From Tersicoccus mangrovi (GTDB lineage: Bacteria > Actinomycetota > Actinomycetes > Actinomycetales > Micrococcaceae): a stretch of DNA of 64,000 nucleotides. Shown piece after piece: positions 43,284 to 51,898 of this stretch; within the stretch, counting starts at the first letter, position 1; every line of letters begins with the position of its first letter. The notes under the pieces were generated by a model that did no database searches, was not told the origin of the DNA, and saw only the letters and a program-made list of their open reading frames with translations. The translations under genes and the position numbers were made by a program. Location of the stretch: NCBI RefSeq assembly GCF_036881825.1, contig NZ_JBAJMW010000001.1, positions 434,001 through 498,000 on the forward strand. The letters are read 5' to 3'.

Positions 43284-45225
43284 GTTCGATGCTGTTCAGG
43301 TCGTGCAGGACGGCGACCCGGCCGTCCGTGTGCTGGACGAGGAAGGAGCTTCCGCGGTCCTGCAGGGCGAGGATCCACGCACCGGGCTCGAGCTGGAACG
43401 CCTGCCGACCGGTGCGCTCCTCGAAGACCGGACGGGGATAGGCGACGGCGAACCAGAAGGCCTCGTAGTCCTGCCGGTCGCCGCCGTCGCGCCCGTACCG
43501 GTCGTCCCGCGAGCCGTCGCGTACGTCGTCGTAGCCCCCGTCCTCGCGCCGTTCATCGGCCGGGTCGACGACGGCACCGATGGGCGCCGAGACGGCGGAC
43601 GCGCCGACGCGAGCGCCGGCCCGCGTCACGTCCTGCTCGTCCGCTCCCGGTTCGTCCTGCAGCTCCGTCGGGCGCGTCCGCGGGTCGGCGTCGTGCCCGA
43701 CCGGGCGCGCGACGGTGTCCGCGTCGTCGGCCGTGGCGGCGTCGGCCGTCTGCCACTGCGCCGGACGGACGGCGGTCATGTCGTGGTCCTCGTCGGCCGT
43801 GTCGCCGACCCTGGTCGTGCCCTCGTCGGTGACGGCCGGACGCACGACCGTGTCGTCGCGGTCGCCCCGGTCGCTGTCGTCCACGTCGCCGTGCGACGCG
43901 TCGTCGGCGAGGTCGTGGTGGGACGCGTGGTCGTCGACTCGATCGCGGGCCAGCTCGTCGCCGCCGAGCTCGTCGCCGCTGAGCTCGTCGCCGTGCCGAT
44001 CGTCGTCGAGGCCGCGACCGGACGCGCCGATCGTGGGGACGACGGTCGTCCGAGTGTCGTCAGCGTCGGTGCCGGATGCGGCCGTCACCGCGACGTCGGC
44101 GTCGGCGGCATCGGTCTCGGCGGCGCCGTTCGCGTCGTCGTCGCGCTCGACGGTCCGGTCGGCCCCCGACGCGGTGGTCGAGGGCGGAGCAGACGGGGTG
44201 GACGAGGACGAGGTGACCCGGGTGTCGTCGTCCGTGAGGTCGCCGTCCGAGCTCTCCTGCTCGCGCGGCGACCCGGCCGACCGACCCACCAGCGCGCCGA
44301 CCGTGCCGGCCCCGATCACGGCACCGGCCCCCGCTGCTCCGGCGCCCGCGGACGTGCCGGACGCCGCAGAACTGCCGGTCGCCGTGCCCGCGCCGGATGA
44401 ATCGGACGTCCCGGTCACCGCCGACGTGCCGGTCTCAGCCGATGTACCGGTCCCCGGTCCGTTCGCCCCGGACGCGTTCCGGTCGGACCCGGCGGGCGAC
44501 GGAGGCGTCACGGGCCTGGGCGCCTGGTAGGCCGGCACCGCCGGACGGGCGACGAGCCGCGCCTCGACGGAGGGGCGCACGACGAAGTCGGAGGAGAAGC
44601 CCGGGATGTGAGGACCGCCGACCGTCGCGACCAGCATGCCCAGCGCCCCGATGAGGGCGATGATCGGGCCGGCCTGGAAGAAGGTGACGACACTGAGGAA
44701 GTGGAAGACAGCGGCGACCGACGCGACCACCGAGGCGAACTGGTCCAGCGAGAGGGAGCCGATCCGCAGGACCTCGTCCTTGCCGCTCAGTCGTCGCGCG
44801 ACGAAGAGGCCGCCCACCACGAGCGGAAGGAACAGGCCGAAGACGACGAGTTGCGGGGTGGCACCGACGTTCCAGAGATTGCCATATGCGGTGTAGCCGT
44901 TCCCCGCGTCGACGAAGAGCGGGATGACGCTGCCGATGAGCAGGACGAGGATCGACCCGAGAACCGTCAGGTCGCGCACCGTGAACGGGCCTGCGACGGC
45001 GCGCTGCCGCCGGTCCTGCCCGTTCCCCGCGCCGGTCACCCGGCCGGACTCGGGGGCGGCATCGGATGACGGCGAGGACGACGCGGCAGTCCCCCGACCG
45101 ATGCCGGTCGCCGACCGGAACGCCGTCCATCCACCCCCGCCGGAGGCCTGCCCCGGGGAACCCGGCGTCGTCGTCTCCGGGCGGCGGCTGCCGGTCCGGT
45201 CGTTCTCGAGCGGGTCCTGACCCAT
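43276..45225 (-). CDS. Membrane protein with long Asp/Ser/Thr-rich linker and conserved C-terminal domain
   Basis: A 649-residue protein of unknown function. A 75-residue Gly/Ser/Arg-rich lead is followed by four transmembrane helices (about residues 85-205), then about 330 residues of low-complexity Asp/Thr/Ala/Ser sequence, very acidic with repeats such as GDELSGDELGGDEL. The last 70 residues are compact (YEAFWFAVAYPRPVFEERTGRQAFQLEPGAWILALQDRG) and may be the functional part. ATG 45225 has AGGAGG seven bases upstream, and TAGGCT at 45283-45288 (minus) could be its -10. It is co-transcribed with nth by overlap. Confidence 0.75.
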   Translation of the reverse strand: MGQDPLENDRTGSRRPETTTPGSPGQASGGGGWTAFRSATGIGRGTAASSSPSSDAAPESGRVTGAGNGQDRRQRAVAGPFTVRDLTVLGSILVLLIGSVIPLFVDAGNGYTAYGNLWNVGATPQLVVFGLFLPLVVGGLFVARRLSGKDEVLRIGSLSLDQFASVVASVAAVFHFLSVVTFFQAGPIIALIGALGMLVATVGGPHIPGFSSDFVVRPSVEARLVARPAVPAYQAPRPVTPPSPAGSDRNASGANGPGTGTSAETGTSAVTGTSDSSGAGTATGSSAASGTSAGAGAAGAGAVIGAGTVGALVGRSAGSPREQESSDGDLTDDDTRVTSSSSTPSAPPSTTASGADRTVERDDDANGAAETDAADADVAVTAASGTDADDTRTTVVPTIGASGRGLDDDRHGDELSGDELGGDELARDRVDDHASHHDLADDASHGDVDDSDRGDRDDTVVRPAVTDEGTTRVGDTADEDHDMTAVRPAQWQTADAATADDADTVARPVGHDADPRTRPTELQDEPGADEQDVTRAGARVGASAVSAPIGAVVDPADERREDGGYDDVRDGSRDDRYGRDGGDRQDYEAFWFAVAYPRPVFEERTGRQAFQLEPGAWILALQDRGSSFLVQHTDGRVAVLHDLNSIERA

Positions 45226-45371
45226 GGGTCCTCCTCGCGGTGCAGCGCCGGGTGCCGCGGCGCACGGCGTCGATTCGCGTCCAGCCTAGTCATGGCGCGG
45301 ACGCAGGAACCAGCCGCGCGACCGCCCGCAGCACGGCGCACGGCGGTGCGACCCCGCGGCAACCCCCGGCC

Positions 45372-45387
45372 CGTGACCCACGGCACA
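45372..45387. promoter_or_regulatory. CRP/GlxR-like site upstream of acs
   Basis: CGTGACCCACGGCACA matches the CRP/GlxR pattern TGTGA-N6-TCACA in the outer half-sites except one base (CGTG...CACA). Its centre is about 40 bp before the predicted acs transcription start, the class II activator position. Confidence 0.45.
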
Positions 45388-45406
45388 CCGCGACGGCTGC
45401 GTCCCG

Positions 45407-45412
45407 TAGTCT
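45407..45412 (+). promoter_or_regulatory. -10 element of the acs promoter
   Basis: TAGTCT, about 50 bases before the acs ATG. No clear -35 is present, consistent with activator dependence. Confidence 0.4.
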
Positions 45413-45462
45413 GACGGAAACGACACCAGACGAGCGCGAACGCGACCACAGAAAGGTGCGCC

Positions 45463-47418
45463 ATGTCACCGGAGACTCCCCTGGACAACCTCTCCCACGA
45501 GAACCGCTCCTTCGCTCCCGATCCGGCCTTCGCCCGCGACGCCGTCGCGAAGGAGTCCCTCTACGCCGAGGCCGGCGAGGACCGGCTCGCGTTCTGGGCG
45601 GCGCAGGCGCGGGAGCTGCTGACCTGGGAGAAGGACTTCACGGAGACCCTCGACTGGTCCAATCCGCCGTTCGCGCGCTGGTTCGGGGACGGGCGCCTCA
45701 ACGCCGCGTACAACGCACTGGACCGGCACGTCGAGGCGGGCAACGGCGACCGGGTGGCCATCCACTTCGAGGGCGAGCCCGGCGACACCCGTACCTATAC
45801 CTACGCGCAGCTGACCGAGGAGGTGAAGAAGGCCGCCAACGCCTTCACCGCCCTCGGCGTCGCCGCCGGCGATCGCGTGGCCGTCTACCTGCCGATGATC
45901 CCCGAGGCGGTCATCACGATGCTCGCCTGCGCCCGCATCGGTGCCGCCCACTCGGTCGTCTTCGGGGGCTTCTCCGCCGACGCCCTGCGCAGCCGGATCG
46001 ACGACGCCGAGGCCAAGCTGGTCGTCACCGCGGACGGCACGTGGCGACGGGGCAAGCCGAGCGCCCTGAAGACCGCCGTCGACGCGGCGCTGACGGACGG
46101 GAGGTCCACGGTCGAGAACGTCGTGGTCGTCAAGCGCAACGGCGAGCCCGTCGAGTGGACCGAGGGCCGGGACACCTGGTGGTCGGACACCGTGGAGACG
46201 GCGTCCGCCGAGCACACCGCCGAGGCCTTCGAGGCCGAACAGCCGCTGTACATCCTCTACACGTCCGGCACCACGGGCAGGCCGAAGGGCATCCTGCACA
46301 CGACGGGCGGCTACCTCACCCAGGCCGCGTTCACCCACCGCAACGTCTTCGACCTGCGGCCGGAGACGGACGTCTACTGGTGCACGGCGGACATCGGCTG
46401 GGTCACCGGGCACAGCTACGTCGTCTACGGCCCCCTGGTCAACGGCGCCACCCAGGTGATCTACGAGGGCACGCCCGACACCCCGCACCAGGGCCGCTGG
46501 TGGGAGCTCGTGCAGAAGTACGGAGTCACCATCCTCTACACGGCGCCGACGGCGATCCGCACCATGATGAAGTGGGGCGAGGACATCCCCGGCGAGTACG
46601 ACCTCTCGTCGCTGCGCGTGCTCGGCTCGGTCGGGGAGCCCATCAACCCGGAGGCGTGGATGTGGTACCGCCGGGTGATCGGCAAGGACCGCTGCCCCGT
46701 CGTCGACACGTGGTGGCAGACGGAGACCGGCGCCATCATGATCTCTCCGCTGCCGGGCGTGACGGCCGCCAAGCCGGGCTCGGCGCAGGTGCCGCTGCCC
46801 GGCATCACGGCCGACGTCGTCGACGAGACGGGCGCCCCGGTGGGCGACGGCGGGGCCGGCTACCTCGTGATCCGCGAGCCGTGGCCGTCGATGCTGCGGA
46901 ACATCTGGGGCGACCCGGACCGGTTCGTGGACACCTACTGGTCCCGGTTCGAGGGCATGTACTTCGCCGGGGACGGGGCCAGGAAGGACGACGACGGCGA
47001 CGTCTGGCTGCTCGGCCGGGTGGACGACGTCATGAACGTCTCCGGGCACCGGCTCTCGACCGCCGAGATCGAGTCCTCACTCGTCGGCCACCCCGCGGTG
47101 GCGGAGGCCGCCGTCGTCGGCGCCGCGGACGAGACCACGGGCCAGGCGGTCATCGCCTTCGTCATCCTCCGCGGGTCGGCCGCGAACGAGGACCCGGACG
47201 CGATGGGCGAGACGCTGCGGCAGCACGTCGGCAAGGACATCGGCGCGATCGCCAAGCCGCGGAAGGTCCTCGTGGTCCCCGAACTGCCGAAGACCCGCTC
47301 GGGCAAGATCATGCGGCGCCTGCTCAAGGACGTGGCCGAGGGCCGCGAGGTGGGCGACGCGACGACGCTGGCGGACAGCACGGTGATGAACCAGATCGCC
47401 GCGGGCTTCGCCAAGTAG
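45463..47418 (+). CDS. acs: Acetate-CoA ligase (acetyl-CoA synthetase)
   Basis: A 651-residue AMP-forming acetyl-CoA synthetase. The ATP loop is LYTSGTTGRPKGILHTTGG (about residue 267), the adenylation motif TWWQTETGAIMISPLPG, and the hinge GRVDDVMNVSGHRLSTAEIE. The regulatory lysine is in PKTRSGKIMRRLLK near residue 614, the acetylation site reversed by AcuC/CobB-type deacetylases. AcuC is encoded at 18141. ATG 45463 has AAAGG seven bases upstream. The gene ends 57 bp before aroQ. Confidence 0.97.
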   Translation: MSPETPLDNLSHENRSFAPDPAFARDAVAKESLYAEAGEDRLAFWAAQARELLTWEKDFTETLDWSNPPFARWFGDGRLNAAYNALDRHVEAGNGDRVAIHFEGEPGDTRTYTYAQLTEEVKKAANAFTALGVAAGDRVAVYLPMIPEAVITMLACARIGAAHSVVFGGFSADALRSRIDDAEAKLVVTADGTWRRGKPSALKTAVDAALTDGRSTVENVVVVKRNGEPVEWTEGRDTWWSDTVETASAEHTAEAFEAEQPLYILYTSGTTGRPKGILHTTGGYLTQAAFTHRNVFDLRPETDVYWCTADIGWVTGHSYVVYGPLVNGATQVIYEGTPDTPHQGRWWELVQKYGVTILYTAPTAIRTMMKWGEDIPGEYDLSSLRVLGSVGEPINPEAWMWYRRVIGKDRCPVVDTWWQTETGAIMISPLPGVTAAKPGSAQVPLPGITADVVDETGAPVGDGGAGYLVIREPWPSMLRNIWGDPDRFVDTYWSRFEGMYFAGDGARKDDDGDVWLLGRVDDVMNVSGHRLSTAEIESSLVGHPAVAEAAVVGAADETTGQAVIAFVILRGSAANEDPDAMGETLRQHVGKDIGAIAKPRKVLVVPELPKTRSGKIMRRLLKDVAEGREVGDATTLADSTVMNQIAAGFAK

Positions 47419-47463
47419 GCGGGCAGCTCAGGCACAACGCAGAGATGCACGGGCGGGCTGCGG

Positions 47464-47469
47464 CACACT
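47464..47469 (+). promoter_or_regulatory. -10 element of a leaderless aroQ transcript
   Basis: CACACT ends six bases before the ATG of aroQ, with no Shine-Dalgarno. Confidence 0.5.
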
Positions 47470-47475
47470 GGTGCC

Positions 47476-47931
47476 ATGAGTGATCGCCGCAGCCTGCTCG
47501 TGCTCAACGGGCCCAACCTCAACCTGCTGGGCACGCGCAAGCCCGAGACCTATGGCCGCACCACGCTGGCCGACGTCGAGGCGCTCGCGCGCGAGGCGGC
47601 CGCGGCGCACGAGATGGACGTGGCGTTCCTCCAGTCCAACCACGAGGGCGAGCTGCTGGACGCGATCCACGCCGCGCGCGGGGTACACGCGGGCATCGTC
47701 ATCAACCCCGGGGCCTACAGCCACACCTCGATCGCGCTTCCCGACGCCCTCGAGGCCGTCCAGCCGCTGCCCGTCGTCGAGGTGCACATCAGCAACGTGC
47801 ACCGGCGCGAGGCGTTCCGGCACCACTCCTACGTCTCCGCGCAGGCCGACGCCGTCATCATCGGCGCCGGGGTGCACGGGTACGCGCTCGCCGTCGAGCA
47901 CCTCGCGCACCTGCTGGCCGACGTGAGCTGA
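47476..47931 (+). CDS. aroQ: Type II 3-dehydroquinate dehydratase
   Basis: A 151-residue shikimate-pathway enzyme dehydrating 3-dehydroquinate. The N-terminal LLVLNGPNLNLLGTRKPETYG includes the catalytic Tyr region. QSNHEGELLDAI, INPGAYSHTSIALPDAL and VEVHISNVHRREAFRHHS complete the active site. Length is normal and the start is well fixed by the N-terminal motif. It stands apart from other aro genes and is convergent with marP, with 12 bp between stops. Confidence 0.97.
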   Translation: MSDRRSLLVLNGPNLNLLGTRKPETYGRTTLADVEALAREAAAAHEMDVAFLQSNHEGELLDAIHAARGVHAGIVINPGAYSHTSIALPDALEAVQPLPVVEVHISNVHRREAFRHHSYVSAQADAVIIGAGVHGYALAVEHLAHLLADVS

Positions 47932-47943
47932 CCCGAGCCGGCG

Positions 47944-49125
47944 TCAGCCGCGGATGCAGGCTCCCGTCGAGACCTCGGACGTGCCGGCCCCGTCCACCAC
48001 GGACCGCACCTGCGCGAGCGTGAGGGCGTAACCCACCGGCACGTTCTCCCGCGACTTGGCGAACACCATGCCGACCACCCGGCCGCGGGTGTCCAGCAGC
48101 GGGCCGCCCGAGTTGCCCTGCTGCACGTCGGCGGAGAGCTGGTAGAGCTCGCGGGTCGAGGAGCTGCTCCCGTAGATGTCGGGGATCCGCACCGTGCCCC
48201 GGGACTGCACCCCGGCCGGTTTCGCCTGGTACGGGCCGCCGAGCGGGTACCCGGCGAACACCGCCGAGTCACCCCCGGTCAGCGGGGTGCCCTGCTGCAG
48301 TGCCGGGGCGCCGAGTCCGTCGACCGCGAGCACGGCGATGTCCTTGACCGGGTCGAACAGCACGACGTCGGCCGGAAGGGCGTTCTGGCCCGGCACCTCC
48401 ACGACGGGCTGGCCGACGCCGGCGACGACGTGGGCGTTGGTCACGACCCGGCCGGCGGACATCACCCAGCCGGAGCCGGTCTGGTTCTGGCCGCACTGGT
48501 AGGCGTTGCCCGTGATCCGCACGACCGAGCCGGCGGCCGCCCGCAGCGCCGGGGTGTCGGTGGACTCGTCAGGGACCGGGACCGGGGTGCTGTGCAGGTT
48601 CTCAGCGAGGATGCGCGGGATGCCGCCGTCGGCGAACAGGCCCGCCCGCACCTTGGCCATGGACGCGGCCAGCGGCGGCGGGGTCAGCCGGTCCACCGTC
48701 TGCAGCACCGCGGAGCCGGCGATCGCGCGGGAGAGCATGGGCACGCCCAGGGTCGAGACCGCGAAGGAGACGAGGCTGAGAACGAGGGCGCAGACGACGA
48801 CGTTGACCGCGGCGCCGAGGGCCCGGTCGAGCGCCCGGATGGGACCGAGGCGGCCGACGGCTCGCCGGATCAGCGCGCCGAGGCGGGAGCCGAGGCTGCT
48901 GCCGATCAGCAGCAGGACGACGATGACGGCGATGGCCGCCGGCGTCCGCCAGGCGCTGTCCGTGACCCACTGACTGACCAGGGGGACGGCGAAGAACGCG
49001 GCGACCGCACCCAGGGCGAAGCCGGCGAGGCTGCCGATGCTGACGAGGAACCCGACGCGCAGACCGTGGATCAGGTAGCCGACGAGGATCAGCACCAGGA
49101 CGACGTCGAGCAGGGAGATGGGCAC
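47944..49125 (-). CDS. marP: MarP-like membrane serine protease
   Basis: A 393-residue protein with four N-terminal CvpA-type helices (about residues 5-145) and a trypsin-like periplasmic protease domain. The triad is His in VVTNAHVVAG, Asp in FDPVKDIAVLAVD, Ser in VQQGNSGGPLLD. In mycobacteria MarP maintains internal pH under acid stress and acts on cell-wall hydrolases. The start is GTG 49125, with AAAGGA ten bases upstream; the longer frame to 49206 adds no family sequence. It is divergent from crp. Confidence 0.93.
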   Translation of the reverse strand: MPISLLDVVLVLILVGYLIHGLRVGFLVSIGSLAGFALGAVAAFFAVPLVSQWVTDSAWRTPAAIAVIVVLLLIGSSLGSRLGALIRRAVGRLGPIRALDRALGAAVNVVVCALVLSLVSFAVSTLGVPMLSRAIAGSAVLQTVDRLTPPPLAASMAKVRAGLFADGGIPRILAENLHSTPVPVPDESTDTPALRAAAGSVVRITGNAYQCGQNQTGSGWVMSAGRVVTNAHVVAGVGQPVVEVPGQNALPADVVLFDPVKDIAVLAVDGLGAPALQQGTPLTGGDSAVFAGYPLGGPYQAKPAGVQSRGTVRIPDIYGSSSSTRELYQLSADVQQGNSGGPLLDTRGRVVGMVFAKSRENVPVGYALTLAQVRSVVDGAGTSEVSTGACIRG

Positions 49126-49336
49126 GGGTGTTTGTCCTTTCGCGGTTCCGAGCCGGTGGCCGGCCGGACCGTGAACCGAGCGTAGCGGCCGGCGCTGCGA
49201 GCCCACTGGACCGGACCCGTCAACTCGCCGGTGCCGCGTCGCGCGTGGGACCGGCGTCGTTCCCTGTCAGCGAACGCCCTCCGTCCGTGGGTAGTGTTCT
49301 GACGGTGGCCTCCGGCCCGGTGCGCACGCCTCGGGC

Positions 49337-49352
49337 TGTGGCTCATGCCACA
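49337..49352. promoter_or_regulatory. CRP/GlxR-like site in the crp promoter
   Basis: TGTG-GCTCATGC-CACA has perfect outer half-sites of the CRP/GlxR operator and overlaps CACAAT (49349-49354), a probable -10. It lies about 90 bp before the crp start. A bound regulator would block its own promoter. The rest of the 313-bp marP-crp gap shows no gene. Confidence 0.55.
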
Positions 49353-49438
49353 ATGAACGCAGACGACGTCGCAAGCCGGGTCTCAACCGGTCAGACCGCG
49401 AGACGACAATCAGCCGCGCCCGGCGGAGAGGAACAGCA

Positions 49439-50122
49439 ATGTCGATGGACCTGGAGGTACTGCGTCGGTCGGCGCTGTTCGCCCCGCTCGCGGACGACGT
49501 GTTCGCCGCCGTCACCGAGGGCCTGACCGAGGTGAACCTGTCCCGCGGGTCCTCCGTGTTCCGTGAGGGCGACCAGGGCGACGAGCTGTACTTCATCCTC
49601 GCGGGCAAGATCAAGCTCGGCCGCACCGCAGCGGACGGCCGCGAGAACCTGCTGGCGATCCTCGGCCCCGGCGACCTGTTCGGCGAGATGGCCCTGTTCG
49701 ACCCGGCCGCCCGCAACGCCACCGCGACCGCGGTCTCCGAGACCCGCCTCGTCGCCCTCAAGCACGACGACCTGCGCAAGGCGATCGAGACCCGTCCCGA
49801 GGTCTCCACCCAGCTGCTGCGCGCCCTCGCCCAGCGGTTGCGCCGCACGGACGAGTCGCTCGCCGACATGGTCTTCTCCGACGTGCCCGGCCGTGTCGCC
49901 AAGGCGCTGCTGGACCTGGCGGATCGGTTCGGCCGCCCCGCGACCGACGGCATCCTCGTCGCGCACGAACTGACGCAGGAGGAGCTGGCCCAGCTGGTCG
50001 GCGCCTCCCGCGAGACCGTGAACAAGGCGCTCGCCGAGTTCGTCCAGCGCGGCTGGCTGCGGCTCGAGGCCCGCGCCGTCGTCATCCTGGACATGCAGCG
50101 GCTGCGCCAGCGCTCCCGCTGA
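49439..50122 (+). CDS. crp: Crp/Fnr family global regulator (GlxR/Rv3676-like)
   Basis: A 227-residue cAMP-responsive type regulator. The cyclic-nucleotide domain covers residues 8-120, with the phosphate cassette FGEMALFDPAARNATATA. The winged helix at 165-220 includes LTQEELAQLVGASRETVNKALAEF and a basic end QRLRQRSR. The high similarity to actinobacterial GlxR/Crp supports a role in central carbon and respiratory control. The start is ATG 49439 with GGAGAGGA; ATG 49445 is two codons later. A strong hairpin follows. Confidence 0.94.
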   Translation: MSMDLEVLRRSALFAPLADDVFAAVTEGLTEVNLSRGSSVFREGDQGDELYFILAGKIKLGRTAADGRENLLAILGPGDLFGEMALFDPAARNATATAVSETRLVALKHDDLRKAIETRPEVSTQLLRALAQRLRRTDESLADMVFSDVPGRVAKALLDLADRFGRPATDGILVAHELTQEELAQLVGASRETVNKALAEFVQRGWLRLEARAVVILDMQRLRQRSR

Positions 50123-50135
50123 CACGCCGACCGAT

Positions 50136-50169
50136 GACGAAGGGCGCCGGATCTCCGGCGCCCTTCGTC
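50136..50169. terminator. Hairpin terminator after crp
   Basis: Perfect 15-bp arms GACGAAGGGCGCCGG and CCGGCGCCCTTCGTC around ATCT. It lies between convergent genes and could serve both. Confidence 0.88.
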
Positions 50170-50211
50170 GTTCCCGGGCGACCGCGGAGCGGGCCGCGCC
50201 GGGAGGAGCGT

Positions 50212-51093
50212 CTACAGGGAGTGGACGACCGGTCGCGCGGGGGCGGGCAGGCCGTCGACCCGCAGCATCGGCGTGCCGGCCTCGTCGACGAGCACCGGTT
50301 CGAACTGCCGGGACGGGCGCTTCTCCGAGACGTAGGAGATGGTGCAGGAGAGATTCGCGAGCTTGCGCAGCATGATCAGCACGGCGGGCAGGACCAGGTC
50401 CTCGACCCGCTGCCCGACGGTGTCGGGCTGACCGATCTCGTCGCCCAGCGCGGTCGACGCGGGGTCGGCCATCAGCTCCGTCGGCGAGCACCAGCGGCCC
50501 CAGCCGGTGACCCCGTCGAGCGGAGCGGGCTCCTGGCCGAGCGGGAGCACGACCGCGAAGTACTGGGTGCACAGGCGCTTGTGCAGGAACGTCGGGGAGA
50601 TCCACCGGCTCAGCGGGCGCAGCAGGCTCGTGTCCAGGTCGAGCGCCCGGCGGCGCAGCACGTCACCGAGCGTGCGCTCCCCGTCGTGCACCTCGAGGCG
50701 ACGCCGCTCCCCGTCGGGCCCGCTCGTCACCTCGGCGGCACGGTCGCCGTCGCTGCTGGCCAGCAGCACGCCGGCCCGCTCGAACGCGACGCGGGCGGCA
50801 CCGCACACGAGGCGCTGCGCCAGCTCGGCGTCGTCGACGTCCAGCAGCTGGCTCCAGCGCGCCGCTACGGGGCCCGTCCACGGCAGCGGGGCGGTGTCGT
50901 CCTCGCGCAGGGGCGCGCCGACGAACGTCACGGCCCCGAGCCCGGACCGGGCGGTCTGGTACTCGAGGAACACCTCGACGCCGTCGGGCCCGTCGCGCAG
51001 CATCATCACGGCCACCGCCCAGCGGGGTTTCGCCGGCGGCAGCGCGTCGTCCTCGTTCCAGTGCTCCGCCTCGTCTCGCCAGGGGGCGGGCAT
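50212..51093 (-). CDS. Nudix-fold protein with degenerate Nudix box
   Basis: A 293-residue protein resembling NUDT19/RP2p-type Nudix proteins of Actinobacteria. The strands WAVAVMMLRDGPDGVEVFLEYQ fit. The box region reads GAARVAFERAGVLLA where AAxRExxEEAGVLLA is expected, so two metal-binding Glu positions are Val and Arg. Hydrolase activity is therefore doubtful. The start is ATG 51093, 13 bp after the RidA stop; an upstream TTG at 51123 overlaps ridA. It probably belongs to the DUF4177-ridA transcript. Confidence 0.75.
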   Translation of the reverse strand: MPAPWRDEAEHWNEDDALPPAKPRWAVAVMMLRDGPDGVEVFLEYQTARSGLGAVTFVGAPLREDDTAPLPWTGPVAARWSQLLDVDDAELAQRLVCGAARVAFERAGVLLASSDGDRAAEVTSGPDGERRRLEVHDGERTLGDVLRRRALDLDTSLLRPLSRWISPTFLHKRLCTQYFAVVLPLGQEPAPLDGVTGWGRWCSPTELMADPASTALGDEIGQPDTVGQRVEDLVLPAVLIMLRKLANLSCTISYVSEKRPSRQFEPVLVDEAGTPMLRVDGLPAPARPVVHSL

Positions 51094-51106
51094 GGGCAGC
51101 AACCGG

Positions 51107-51595
51107 CTAGTCGAATTCGACAACCAACTCCACCTCGACCGGGGAATCCATCGGCAGGACGGCGACGCCGACCGCCGAGCGGGCGTGCACGCCCGCGTCT
51201 GCGAACACGGAACCGATCAGGTCCGAGGCGCCGTTGAGCACCTGCGGCTGACCGGTGAAGGAGGGATCGGACGCCACGAAGCCGACCACCTTGACGACGC
51301 GGACCACGCGATCCAGGTCGCCGATCACGCTCTTGACCGCGGCGAGCGCGTTCAGCGCGCTGGTGGCGGCGAGCTCCTGGGCGGTCTCGGGGTCGACGGT
51401 CTGCCCCACCTTGCCGGTGGCGGTCAGCTTCCCGTCCACGAACGGCAGCTGGCCGGACGTCCAGGCGTAGCGACCACTGGTGACCGCGGGCGCGTAGACG
51501 CCCACGGGCGCGGCGACCTCGGGCAGGTCACGGCCGAGGTCGGCCAGCCGCTTCTCGACGGCTCCGGCCGCCTTGGCGGAGGAGAGTTCAGTCAT
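51107..51595 (-). CDS. RidA family protein
   Basis: A 162-residue YjgF/YER057c/UK114-family protein, likely a trimeric imine/enamine deaminase or relative. Features are VTSGRYAWTSGQLPFVDGK, TAQELAATSALNALAAVKSVIGDLDRVVRVVKVVGFVAS, and VGVAVLPMDSPVEVELVVEFD. The conserved Arg of true RidA near the C-terminus is not obvious (DSPVEVE), so this is probably the Rid5-7-like actinobacterial subgroup. ATG 51595 was chosen over an upstream extension. Relatives lie next to crp in mycobacteria. Confidence 0.88.
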   Translation of the reverse strand: MTELSSAKAAGAVEKRLADLGRDLPEVAAPVGVYAPAVTSGRYAWTSGQLPFVDGKLTATGKVGQTVDPETAQELAATSALNALAAVKSVIGDLDRVVRVVKVVGFVASDPSFTGQPQVLNGASDLIGSVFADAGVHARSAVGVAVLPMDSPVEVELVVEFD

Positions 51596-51656
51596 GGAGG
51601 GGTTCCACTCGTCACATCGGCGGGGCACCGACCGGTGCCCGTTGTCTGCCGACAGA

Positions 51657-51863
51657 CTAGTCCTCGCGCGGCCGCTTGAAGTACGCGACGGGATTGCCGG
51701 GCGGCGGCGGCACCATGTTGCCCTCCGGCGTGGTGGTGGGCGCTCCGGTGGGTGCGCCCGGTAGAACGGCCACCAGCTCCCACCCGTCCGAGCCCCAGTT
51801 GTCGAGGATCTGTTTCGTTGCGTGCACCATCAAAGGCACCGTGGCGTACTCCCAGGTGGTCAT
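51657..51863 (-). CDS. DUF4177 small protein
   Basis: A 68-residue protein beginning TTWEYATVPLMVHATKQILDNW and containing GSDGWELVAVLPG, the DUF4177 core, with a Pro-rich end. Function unknown. The ATG 51863 start is six bases after TACGCT on the minus strand, so probably leaderless. It is divergent from ponA, with only 35 bp between the starts. Confidence 0.87.
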   Translation of the reverse strand: MTTWEYATVPLMVHATKQILDNWGSDGWELVAVLPGAPTGAPTTTPEGNMVPPPPGNPVAYFKRPRED

Positions 51864-51869
51864 GAGGTC

Positions 51870-51875
51870 AGCGTA
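51870..51875 (-). promoter_or_regulatory. -10 element of the leaderless DUF4177 transcript
   Basis: TACGCT on the minus strand ends six bases before the ATG. It lies 10 bp from the -10 of the divergent ponA promoter, so each promoter occupies the -35 zone of the other. Confidence 0.6.
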
Positions 51876-51885
51876 ACGCTCTCTG

Positions 51886-51891
51886 TACACT
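51886..51891 (+). promoter_or_regulatory. -10 element of the leaderless ponA transcript
   Basis: TACACT ends seven bases before the ATG of the PBP gene. No Shine-Dalgarno is present. Confidence 0.6.
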
Positions 51892-51898
51892 GGCCGTC

